Part shown: positions 19,096-27,094 of the stretch, one piece after another | Layout of the letters: every line of letters starts with the position of its first letter | How positions within the stretch are numbered: position 1 is the stretch's first letter | Source of the DNA: Anncaliia algerae PRA339 | Lineage: Eukaryota; Microsporidia; Tubulinosematidae | Assembly: GCA_000385875.2 (NCBI GenBank) | Contig: KK365136.1 | Span: 203,109-239,857 of the forward strand | DNA length: 36,749 bases | Direction of reading: 5' to 3' | The notes under the pieces: generated by a model | Databases searched by the model: none | Told to the model about the DNA's origin: nothing | What the model saw: only the letters and a program-made list of their open reading frames with translations | Translations under genes and position numbers: made by a program

Positions 19096-19720
19096 TTTAT
19101 ATTTAAAAACATAACAAAAATATGGTTATGTTAAATTTTATTAGTAGGTTTTGTTTACTTAAAATATTTAACGATAAAACATGGCTTAAAAATTAATTTA
19201 TAACAAAATAAAGAATTAGATGTATTTTTATTGTTATATAAAATATATGAATTCTATATGCGCAGTAATTTATATCAATTAATCAACAAGTCAAGTAAAA
19301 ATTTTATAACTAAAGGAGAAATATTAAATTCTGATACAAAACATATTTTTTTAAAAATCTGTATGATATTGTCCTGGAACGAAGACAGTCGTCCAATTTT
19401 TATATAATTTAAATAAAAACTATTTTTATGATCACTTTTATTCACTTCTTCTCCCTACCTTGCATGTATCTTCACTTTCTCACTTTTAAATAGTTTTAAA
19501 ATGATAAATGCAAATATTCTAAGTCCCTAAAAAACCACATTTTAATTAAAGATTAATTACTTAAATTAATTTATCATTGACATTAATTAAGATAAATGTC
19601 AGATATCTTTGGAGATTCATAGTTTAAGTATTACATAAGTAAACTATTTAGTATCAATAAAATTAACACATAATTTAGTTCTCTTATTTACGTGTAAAGT
19701 GGTTTATTTTAAATGAAAGA
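19096..19720 (+). repeat. Segment R, copy 1 (occupied by a solo LTR)
   Basis: 625 bases matching 19922-20309 (388 bases) almost base for base. The excess of exactly 237 bases is the solo LTR (232) plus one target-site copy (5). Only a few single-base differences separate the copies. The segment runs into the N gap at its right end. Confidence 0.9.
19370..19601 (+). mobile_element. Solo LTR, family B
   Basis: A 232-bp insertion beginning TGTCCTGGAAC and ending AAATGTCA, with a perfect 5-bp duplication GATAT at 19365-19369 and 19602-19606. The second copy of the host segment lacks the insertion and has a single GACAT at 20191-20195, so the pre-insertion site is directly visible. The TG/CA ends and 5-bp duplication identify a retrovirus-like LTR. 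No internal region remains. The sequence is unlike family A. Confidence 0.85.
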
Positions 19721-19820
19721 NNNNNNNNNNNNNNNNNNNNNNNNNNNNNNNNNNNNNNNNNNNNNNNNNNNNNNNNNNNNNNNNNNNNNNNNNNNNNNNN
19801 NNNNNNNNNNNNNNNNNNNN
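19721..19820. other. Assembly gap (100 N)
   Basis: Exactly 100 N, the conventional length for a gap of unknown size. Both flanks are repeats found elsewhere in the window, which probably caused the break. Confidence 0.98.
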
Positions 19821-19922
19821 TACAGATTTAAAGACCTTAAGATAGGTCAAGACTTGGAATTCGTGGCAATATAATATTTTTAACGGTAAGAAAAAGATGT
19901 TTCTTTGATTGCAGGTATTTCT
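19821..19922 (+). pseudogene. Fragment of Tc1/mariner transposase fossil
   Basis: 102 bases that read identically to 22334-22435 inside the larger fossil transposase. It begins at the gap edge and switches abruptly to segment R at 19922. It covers the region just after the first catalytic motif. Confidence 0.8.
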
Positions 19923-20309
19923 TTATATTTAAAAACATAACAAAAATATGTTTATGTTAAATTTTATTAGTAGGTTTTGTTTACTTAAAGTATTTAACGA
20001 TAAAACATGGCTTAAAAATTAATTTATAACAAAATAAAGAATTACATGTATTTTTATTGCTATATAAAATATATGAATTATATATGCGCAGTAATTTATA
20101 CCAATTAATCAACAAGTCAAGTAAAAATTTTATAAATAAAGGAGAAATATTAAATTCTGATACAAAACATATTTTTTTAAAAATCTGTATGACATCTTTG
20201 GAGATTCATAGTTTAAGTATTACATAAGTAAATTATTTAGTATCAATAAAATTAACACATAATTTAGTTCCCTTATTTATGTGTAAAGTGGTTTATTTTA
20301 AATGAAAGA
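19922..20309 (+). repeat. Segment R, copy 2 (empty site)
   Basis: A 388-base match to 19096-19720 without the LTR. Small differences include TAACTAAAGG versus TAAATAAAGG and TTAGTTCTC versus TTAGTTCCC. It may be a true duplicate or the other haplotype placed next to its partner. Confidence 0.9.
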
Positions 20310-21265
20310 GATTAAATTATCAAAATTTAAATAAAAAAATTTTAAGAGACTAATTGCTGTGTTTTAGAGATTTATTTTTATTTTTATTAAAATACATGAT
20401 GAGTTAGTGCATTTATTTAATATTTCTTTTTAAGTTTAATATTCGAATCTGTATATATTTAAATCTACCAATTAAAACTACCATACTAATATTTCTACTT
20501 CATTAAGATTTATAAAATCTTTACACTAATAAATTATATCTGATCACCACTTTATTACATTTTTATACAAACAAAGAATGTAAATCCATTTTATTAGTTT
20601 ATAAAAAAATCAAATATATTTAAAATACTTTGAATAAATTTGTGGGTTTATAAATAAAGTATTAAAAAATACAATTCACTTGATAATATTCACAGTCTTT
20701 TTTATATATTTATAATATATACAAGCAACTCTTAATTTTGAATAGGTCGTAACAAAGAAAATTGTGTATACTCGCGTTCGCTGGCCCATTTTTAGGTATT
20801 TTTGGACCAGCGAAGAGAAAGAGTTGTTATTTGAATAAAATTTGGTTTTATGTAGTTTACCCATAATAAAAATATATTTAAAATTTTTTCTTAAATGCTT
20901 TAAACCAACCAATCATAACCAGTAATTTTACTTTTCCTCTTTTTGATTTCTTGAGGAGACATTATCTGATTAAGGTTATTAGAAAAAACATTTAAAGAAG
21001 TAGAAGAAGTGTGTGGTTTTACAAAGAACATATATATTTACTTCGGATAATATCTATCATTCCTAAACTAACAATCATTTTTCAAAATAACTATCCAATG
21101 TTTTAGAGCAACAAATGCTTAGTCAGAAATATATTGTACTTCACATCTTTAAATAAATATTCTCTACAGAAATAAATGTATAACATAATACCTCTTTGTT
21201 AAAACTATAAAAAGTATTATTTATAGAAATAATATATTTATTTTATTAAATTATTTAATTTTATC
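20310..21265. other. Gene-poor spacer with one strong stem-loop
   Basis: About 950 bases. An open frame on the minus strand (20676-20912) starts with TTG and resembles nothing I know, so it is not called. The main landmark is the stem-loop at 20777-20814, listed separately. Confidence 0.5.
20777..20814. repeat. GC-rich stem-loop
   Basis: The arms TTCGCTGGCCCA (20777-20788) and TGGACCAGCGAA (20803-20814) pair over 12 bp. The single non-Watson-Crick position can form G-U or C-A depending on strand. The loop is 14 bases. It stands out by its GC content in A/T sequence. It may be part of a structured RNA or a decayed mobile-element end; nothing here decides which. Confidence 0.6.
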
Positions 21266-21635
21266 ATGGAAGATATTGCTTACAAGACATTGTCTGCCGT
21301 TGAAGATGTTGGCACATCATTTATGGTAGGATTTATTTCTTCATTACCTAAATCTCTTTATGATACTAGAAAAAGTAAGTAAATTTTAATTAGGACCTAT
21401 AAGTATAGCAATAAATAGATCTTATAAAACCGGCTGTAGTTATGCTAAATACACTTTATTATATCATATTTCTAAGAATATACTAAATACTAACAATTTA
21501 ACCTCCTCTTTTGTTGCTAGTACTCTTCTAAAATATCGCTATGGACCTTCTCTTGCTGTAAAAAAAGGATTGATGAGTACTTTATATTCATATACTTTGG
21601 GTAAAGCTAATAAATTAATTAAAGATATCATTTAA
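21266..21635 (+). CDS. Tim17/22/23-family protein with a 19-nt intron
   Basis: Exon 1 is 21266-21374 and exon 2 is 21394-21635. Removing the 19-nt intron joins them in frame into a 116-residue protein; unspliced, the frame stops after 38 codons. The protein has alternating short hydrophobic segments with small residues: VGTSFMVGFISS (about 15-26), CSYAKYTLLYH (51-61) and a C-terminal block, NNLTSSFVASTLLKYRYGPS (70-89) plus a Gly-containing helix. That last block fits the N-S-x-x-x-G/A...L..R.GP pattern of the Tim17/Tim22/Tim23 family, whose members form inner-membrane protein import channels. Microsporidia keep a minimal import machinery for their mitosome, so a Tim22-like role is the natural inference. 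Some conserved Gly positions are Ser/Ala, so the assignment is good but not certain. It is surrounded by transposon debris, yet exon 2 is open for 80 codons. Confidence 0.7.
21375..21393 (+). other. Predicted 19-nt spliceosomal intron
   Basis: GTAAGTAAATTTTAATTAG. It has a consensus 5' site (GTAAGT) and a branch-like TTTTAAT running straight into TAG, the fused branch/acceptor layout of microsporidian introns. Excision removes the in-frame TAA and shifts frame by exactly one, into the long exon 2. At 19 nt it would be among the shortest spliceosomal introns. A sequencing indel is the alternative, but the splice signals make that less likely. Confidence 0.7.
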
Positions 21636-21873
21636 TTTATATGATATTTTATGTTGTATTATTTTCTAATCAATTTACACACCTTTCTAATGATTTTAAA
21701 TTTTATTTACATATAAATATATGTAATCTTTTAGATAAGAATCATTTAAATATCTTTAGCTGAAAATACAACTTAAATCTAAAAGAAATCTCTGATTTTT
21801 TAAAGATTTCTTCTTATTGTAAAGAAAATTCACGCAATTCAAAAGAAATCAAAACAGAAAAATCATATAAAAG

Positions 21874-22609
21874 ATGTCTAATGAGAAGAGTTTAAGCTTA
21901 ACCCGTTTGATCGATAACTAAAGAGGATACATCATAATAATACGACAGATATTTTATAGACAACAATACTGCAATTACTATTGTGCAGAAATTTTACAAC
22001 CAGAATATCTTGCTCATATAGTATATATGAGGAAGTAAAGGAATTGTAGTTATAACAGAAAAAAAATTTAAAGATTAGTGATTTAAAAGCTCAGCTGTAT
22101 CTCAAACGAATTAAAAAATCTTTTAAGGAAACAGGGTAGATGGGTTTACCATATGAAATTCATCTATTCATAGATGTAATTAAAATTATAAAATACGTTA
22201 AAAATTCACAACGAACCTGATCGTGTTAATGGTACTGATTAGACTTTATTGAGTAAATAATATTCGTCATGATTTAATTAGAAATTTCAAAAGATTTTCC
22301 AGAATAATATTTGTAAATGAATCATCTTTAATTTACAGATTTAAAGACCTTAAGATAGGTCAAGACTTGGAATTCGTGGCAATATAATATTTTTAACGGT
22401 AAGAAAAAGATGTTTCTTTGATTGCAGGTATTTCTATTGATGAAATATTCTATTGTTAATCTATATCCTATTTCACTGTGAATGGTGATATATTTTCTGA
22501 ATATTTCTATGTTATATGTGTATATTTAATAGCTGATTTACATATTAAAAATGCATTTATTATTTTAAATAATTCTAAATCCCCCGAAAAACCAATATCA
22601 GAAGGATAG
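21874..22609 (+). pseudogene. Decayed Tc1/mariner-type transposase
   Basis: A non-functional transposase remnant broken by stop codons and frameshifts. It opens at ATG 21874 (MSNEKSLSLTRLIDN, then a stop). Near 22300 the frame reads RIIFVNESSLIYRFKDLK, which matches the F-V-D-E-S-x-F first catalytic block of Tc1/mariner DDE domains with Asp changed to Asn. From about 22409 it reads DVSLIAGISIDEIFY, then after a stop VNGDIFSEYFYVI, and ends FIILNNSKSPEKP. These match the I-x-V-I-A-x-I-S-x-D-G, G-S-x-N-S-x-x-F and L-x-L-D-N-A-x-x-H blocks, and the second catalytic Asp is also Asn. Loss of both acidic residues plus several stops shows an old dead copy. I could not identify terminal inverted repeats. 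The stretch 22334-22435 is repeated at 19821. Confidence 0.68.
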
Positions 22610-23701
22610 TAATATAATTTAATTTTAAATTTCCCTTCCTATTATCATATTCATTTGTGTTAAACAAAATTATAAATGTTTTTTAAAAATAAAACGTGCG
22701 TTATAACTAAGAAGATAACGATTTTCCCAAAATAATTTAACCAGAGATGCGAAAAATTACACCATATTATTGGGTAAGATATATTATATACGTTCCAATA
22801 ATCTATCTGGTTGAATTATCCCCCATTTAAAGAAAGAATTTGTGAAAAACTATTTATTTAAATTATCATTTTTATTTGCCATCTATGTATTTTTCACACA
22901 TTTATATGGTTAATAGTCGTCAATAATATCTATCTTCTTTCAATGTCTGGTACTATACCTCTCAATGCCAATTGTACTGTCAAACACTTTAGAATGTTCA
23001 ACCTAACTAATTGTGTTCATAAGTACCTCATAATCGCCGGTGTATATTTTTCCTTTTAAACTGCATTATATATATTGATTTTATGTTGGAATTCCATGGG
23101 AACATGTTCATATTCATTTAAATTGATAAATTGATTCAGAAAGTGGGGAGAAGGTCCTAGTAAAGTATATTTAATAGGGAAATATTTTTTCACCGTAGCC
23201 CAAAAATTGTCTTTAACAGGTAGAAATTAAAGTAACTTAAAAAATAATAAAAATACTTGATTAATAAATTTATGATAACTTCTGTTAATATAACCAATTA
23301 CACTATTTTAGCATATATTATTTTAATATAAATATGTAATTTTTTAAGTAAAAAATGACATTTGCTAGAACAGGCTCGAAAGTATGGTTAAAAGCGCTTA
23401 ATATATTCTATGATAAGTAAAAAATGTGTGAAATAGTCTTCAAAAAATATTTGAAAGAGTAAAATAAATATATTTAAAAATGCAATTGTAAACCATGTTC
23501 TTCTAAAATATATGCTTAAGAAACATGCTTCTCAAGGTTAAAAATTGGAATGATAAAAATCCTAGATTTGATGGCATTTTGAGTTCATAGAATATCATTT
23601 AAAAATATTTCTTTGATAATTAACGTAAGTTGTCAATTTGAGCCTCAATTTTATAGAAAACTAAATCAGGTTTTGAAAAAATATCATAATAGCAAAAAAA
23701 T
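22610..23701. other. Gene-free stretch with a hairpin
   Basis: About 1.1 kb between two transposase fossils. It contains the nested inverted repeat at 22731-22819. No open frame with recognisable content and no RNA gene were seen. The composition is slightly less A/T-extreme than the true intergenic spacers, which fits decayed mobile DNA. Confidence 0.45.
22731..22819. repeat. Nested inverted repeat, MITE-like hairpin
   Basis: Outer arms AATAATTTAACCAGAGAT (22731-22748) and CTATCTGGTTGAATTAT (22803-22819), and inner arms ATTATTGG (22766-22773) and CCAATAAT (22795-22802). Together they fold an 89-base hairpin. The size and structure suit a small non-autonomous element or its end, but no target duplication or second copy was found. 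Confidence 0.4.
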
Positions 23702-23899
23702 ATAGGAGATAAGAAAATAATTGTTTTAATACACGAATCAAGATTATTTAGATGTAAATGCCATAAAGGCAACCAATTAGAAGATATTTGAGCATTTGGT
23801 TTATTAAAAAACACCAAAACGTAGAATACTTTTTTTCCAATGGAAAAGAGTGGTATTGCGACTTCAATGGCATTATTAAAAATCATGTTTTTGCCGTAA
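23702..23899 (+). pseudogene. Decayed Merlin/IS1595-type transposase fragment
   Basis: One reading frame gives IGDKKIIVLIHESRLFRCKCHKGNQ, a stop where the family has Trp (TGA for TGG), then AFGLL, another stop, and NTFFPMEKSGIATSMALLKIMFLP. This lines up in order with the intact Merlin transposase of this window (GIGHIVEVDESKFSKRKYNIGR, WIVGG, MFFVEV...TLRNILLEKV). The first catalytic Asp is His. Two stops and the lost Asp make it dead. The 111-codon frame on the opposite strand (23620-23955) overlaps this fossil and is regarded as its shadow. Homology may extend about 200 bases further each way, but too eroded to read. Confidence 0.6.
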
Positions 23900-25048
23900 A
23901 AAAACGAATAAAAATGTTCATATAGTCTATAATTAGGTTTTTTTGGCATGGACATGAGCCGTAAGAAAAACGAAAGAATTAAAATTAAGAATTGTTAGAA
24001 AACCATTTAATGGCCAATTAGGTAGTGTAATTGGACCAATTTTAAAAAATTTAATCATTTATCCAGCTTTCTGGAATGCTTGTAATATATTATATACAGA
24101 ATTTGCTAGTTATACTTTAATCTACTCAAAAATAGTCTGTTTTTAGGAAAATAATTATCTATTAACAATTTTAATTAATGACCCATGAGGACACAAGAAA
24201 GTACTTTAAATAATTATTATTCTTCTATTTTTTTGAGTCTCTCTTTGATGAATATTGCCTTATGGTAATATTTCCACGCCATATCAAAGAACCATACAAG
24301 AGAATTTGTTTATAAAGAATATATTTACACATAAATACTATAGAAAAAAATTGGTCAGGAATTAAAGACTCCATATTAAAGCGTCATCGAAATATAAATT
24401 ATATTTTTTCTGCTATAAATTTTAGAAATAAGAGTTTAGTTTGTGATATAAATTTATACCTAGAAACCATTAAAATAATTTAATAGTAGGTTAGTTAAAT
24501 TTAATAATCAAATTAATATGCATTCTCTTTTAATCATCTAAGGAATGTATACTCGTTTTCAGCTAGATCTTATTTTAAAGGTTTTACATCTAATTGATGA
24601 ATTATACTTTATCAACCACATCAAAGCCCGCAAGAAGCCCCTAAAAAGAAAAGTATAAATATGCAGATTTTTTGGGAAGAATAAAAAAATTAACGAAAAA
24701 ACAACATTTAAAACATATCTTTTAATTGTAACAATTTAAAGTACAGATACTTTAAAATGGTGATTTTAAATCATTACAACAACAATAATTTTATTTTTAA
24801 TCAAAGAATCTCCATTTTTTCAATACATTCAAAAAGTATAAATTCTTTTAATATTAATAATTATAAAATACAAACTTGTTAAATTAAAGATACCTCTTTA
24901 TGAATAAAATATTTCATTATAGTTTTGATAATAATAATTTGTGTTTTTTAATAATATTTTTCATTTATTTTGTTTTTTAAAAATAATAAATTTTTATATT
25001 TTTTACGTATTTTTATAAAGAAAATAATTAAATGTTAAGAATATCCTT
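23900..25048. other. Gene-free stretch
   Basis: About 1.15 kb. The left part probably continues the decayed Merlin copy. Short inverted repeats occur (GGCCAATTA/TAATTGGACC near 24012-24037 and ATATTGCC/GGTAATAT near 24253-24272). No gene was recognised. Confidence 0.45.
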
Positions 25049-25552
25049 ATGGAAACCATTAACATCAAAAGGACATTAGCTGAATTAAAGAATGATCCTT
25101 ACAAATCATTACTCTATATTTTAGATTGTTATACGCCTACCTCTTCAAGATATGCATTCTCATTTACATTTAAAAGCATTATAAATGATAAAACTATTCC
25201 TGCAACAATCAAAGGATTTGAAATGCTTAATGAAAGAATTAACCTACAAAGACAAACCCTTAATAAGTTAATATTAGCTAATCAATCATTGAAACAAAAA
25301 TTAAATAACATTAAAGCTCATCATGAAGTTGTAGATGATAAATTAAAGAAAGCATTGGAGAAAACAAGAAAACTTTTTGTTTTAAAAGGGGAAAATGATA
25401 AAATCTATAAAATTAGGAACAAATTTTTATTAATGGAAAATAAACAGCCTTTAATGATTGATGAAAATAAGAGATCAGAAGTAATTGAAATATTAAAAAT
25501 ATTTAATAAAGCTTTAGAAAAGATGAGAGAAGAGAATTTTAAAAACAAATGA
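25049..25552 (+). CDS. Nup54/Nup57-like nucleoporin (C-terminal core only)
   Basis: A 167-residue, mostly helical protein. The N-terminal DPYKSLLYILDCYTPTSSRY segment, followed by FSFTFKSII, resembles the short block before the coiled coil in Nup54/Nup57 (N-P-L-x-x-L-x-x-I-x-x-x-Y-x-P-x-S-P-x-Y-x-F-x-x-x-F-Y). The segment GFEMLNERINLQRQ and the long coiled coil up to about residue 118, then a second helix, match the Nup54 helical core that packs with Nup58 and Nup62 in the central channel of the nuclear pore. The FG-repeat region of normal Nup54/57 is absent. That would be a severe reduction, or the FG part may be supplied by other nucleoporins. Start is ATG with CC four to five bases upstream. 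Other coiled-coil proteins remain possible. Confidence 0.55.
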   Translation: METINIKRTLAELKNDPYKSLLYILDCYTPTSSRYAFSFTFKSIINDKTIPATIKGFEMLNERINLQRQTLNKLILANQSLKQKLNNIKAHHEVVDDKLKKALEKTRKLFVLKGENDKIYKIRNKFLLMENKQPLMIDENKRSEVIEILKIFNKALEKMREENFKNK

Positions 25553-25827
25553 AAAATAAAGTTATGTTAATTAGTAAATTATATTAATTAAAGTAATTTT
25601 AATTTTTTATTTTTTATAAATAATTTAAAATTTTTAATAAAATAATTTAAGAAGAATATTAATTATTGAAGAAGATAAAATAGCAATACATTAAAAGATA
25701 ATATTATTCTTTTATGTTAGGTTATTTTTTATCTTAATTAAGAAGGGCTAAAAATACTAAAAAGATTTTTTAATTAAGATTGTTAAAAATTTAAAAGCAT
25801 AATCAAAAAAAAAATAAAGTTAGCACC

Positions 25828-26126
25828 ATGGACACTGAAGGTAAGAAACAAACTCCTTTAAATAAACTTTACAAGAGAAAATTTAATAAAAACTTTATTA
25901 ACAAGTTGCAGCTGCCTATGGCGCAGCATTTAGGTTGGATTTTCGGTCCTTCCTTGAAGAAATATTATCAACTGACGATTTATTTAAATCCTTTTGTGGC
26001 CAATGTTGCACCCATACTCTCGTCTTTACTGTTTATACTTCTTCTCTTCTAAGCCCAACAATCATCTATTCAATTCAAAACTCTTATATTATGATTGCGA
26101 GCTTCCTTTTCGGAATAATGGATTAA
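25828..26126 (+). CDS. Small membrane protein with a 65-nt intron, unknown
   Basis: Exon 1 is 25828-25840 (four codons plus one base) and exon 2 is 25906-26126. Splicing gives a 77-residue protein starting MDTEVAAAYGAAF. Without splicing, the ATG frame runs 74 codons into a different hydrophobic sequence of less coding-like character. The spliced protein has an N-terminal region with a helical acidic segment (FRSFLEEILSTDDLFKSF), a CGQCC cysteine cluster (residues 35-39) and a hydrophobic C-terminal half that could form one or two membrane helices. I do not recognise the family. The intron right after the start codon is the position favoured in microsporidian and yeast intron-bearing genes. 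ACC directly precedes the ATG. The choice of spliced over unspliced frame is inference. Confidence 0.5.
25841..25905 (+). other. Predicted 65-nt spliceosomal intron
   Basis: The 5' site is GTAAGA and the 3' end is TTATTAACAAG, with the TTAAC branch sequence two bases from the final AG. The phase (1) joins the exons in frame. Confidence 0.5.
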
Positions 26127-26649
26127 TCATATGATCCAACACTTTATATTACAAATATTTTACTTATTTAATATTCATGATTTTTTCTTAAACTACAAAA
26201 TATAAAAATATTTTGTATTGATACAATTATAAGATTTAATTTTTTTTAGATATACATATTTAATTTTTTTTAAAAAACTCACTTTTCAAATGTACAAAGA
26301 AGTATTTAACAAATTTATATCCCAATGAATTGTATCTGAAATTGAAATTATAATAACTGATAATTTTAATGGTTGTAAATTAAATCATAAAAAGTTTGCA
26401 TTCAATTATCAAATATTTACGACAAAGTAAAGTAAAGGATAGAATTAAGATAAGGATTATAAAAATACCTTTAAAAATAGTTGAAAAATGGGAAAATATA
26501 TTTTTTGTTTTGTATTTACAAGTAAAAAATATTTAAATAATGAAAATATCTCAAGATAACTAAATACTAAGATTTACTACAAATTTTTTAAAAAATTGTT
26601 GAATGAAATGTAAATAAATTTTAATCCTCTAAATATATTAAATATGGCT
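26127..26649. other. AT-rich spacer
   Basis: About 520 bases with nothing recognisable on either strand. Confidence 0.5.
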
Positions 26650-26719
26650 GTATGGTGTCCAGGATACCATACTTTTAAGGGCCCTGAGGTACATTTACTT
26701 GATTGGTTCCTTTGTACCT
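26650..26719. repeat. Pair of adjacent hairpins
   Basis: GTATGGTGTCC/GGATACCATAC (26650-26672) is an almost perfect palindrome with one mismatch. It is followed by AGGTACA (26687-26693) pairing with TGTACCT (26713-26719). A GGGCCC lies between them. They lie about 170 bases before the family A solo LTR and are richer in GC than their surroundings. Confidence 0.5.
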
Positions 26720-26891
26720 AAGGACTTGTCTTCATAATCTATATTAAATTTATTAGAAACAAAGACCCATTTCTATTTAAAAATTTATCTTTTATAGTTT
26801 TGCTTCCAGCACAGTTGGGTAGGAAAATAAATGTTAGACCTATTAACAATGGTATACGCATTCGTCTTTTTCATGTAATAATATTTGTCTG

Positions 26892-27089
26892 TGTTAGAAA
26901 ATGCTAACGTTGTTATTTCCCGCCAAAGTGCACGGGAAATAAAATATAAATAGGAATAATTAATCAAAGATGGTTCCCGTAAACAATAATAGAAGAAATA
27001 AAAATACTTATCATCCCAAAGGTATAGGAAAGAAGCCTAAAGCCCTTATCTCAGACACTTACAAGACAAAGTGTTCCGGGCATACCGCA
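26892..27089 (-). mobile_element. Solo LTR, family A, copy 2
   Basis: A 198-bp LTR in reverse orientation, flanked by a perfect GTCTG duplication at 26887-26891 and 27090-27094. Read on the minus strand it begins TGCGGTATGCCCGG and ends TTTTCTAACA, as in copy 1 at 1004-1205. Shared blocks include GGAACACTTTGT, TTGTAAGTGT and GGGCTTTAG. The middle has diverged, so the two insertions are not recent copies of one another. The 60-codon frame on the minus strand near 26785-26967 overlaps it and is not a gene. Confidence 0.85.
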
Positions 27090-27094
27090 GTCTG

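Noticed and set aside
20676-20912. 78-codon minus-strand frame that faintly recalled ribosomal protein L39
   Set aside because: It starts with TTG, lacks the basic C-terminus (RRxWRRTKL) that defines L39, and spans the stem-loop. The likeness is too weak to keep.
22397-22428. GTAAGA...TTGCAG resembling an intron inside the Tc1 fossil
   Set aside because: Removing it would delete a coding block that matches transposases, and the gene is dead from several other stops. No branch sequence abuts the AG.
23620-23955. 111-codon minus-strand frame with an ATG
   Set aside because: Its complement carries a readable decayed Merlin transposase in the opposite sense, so it is most likely a shadow frame.
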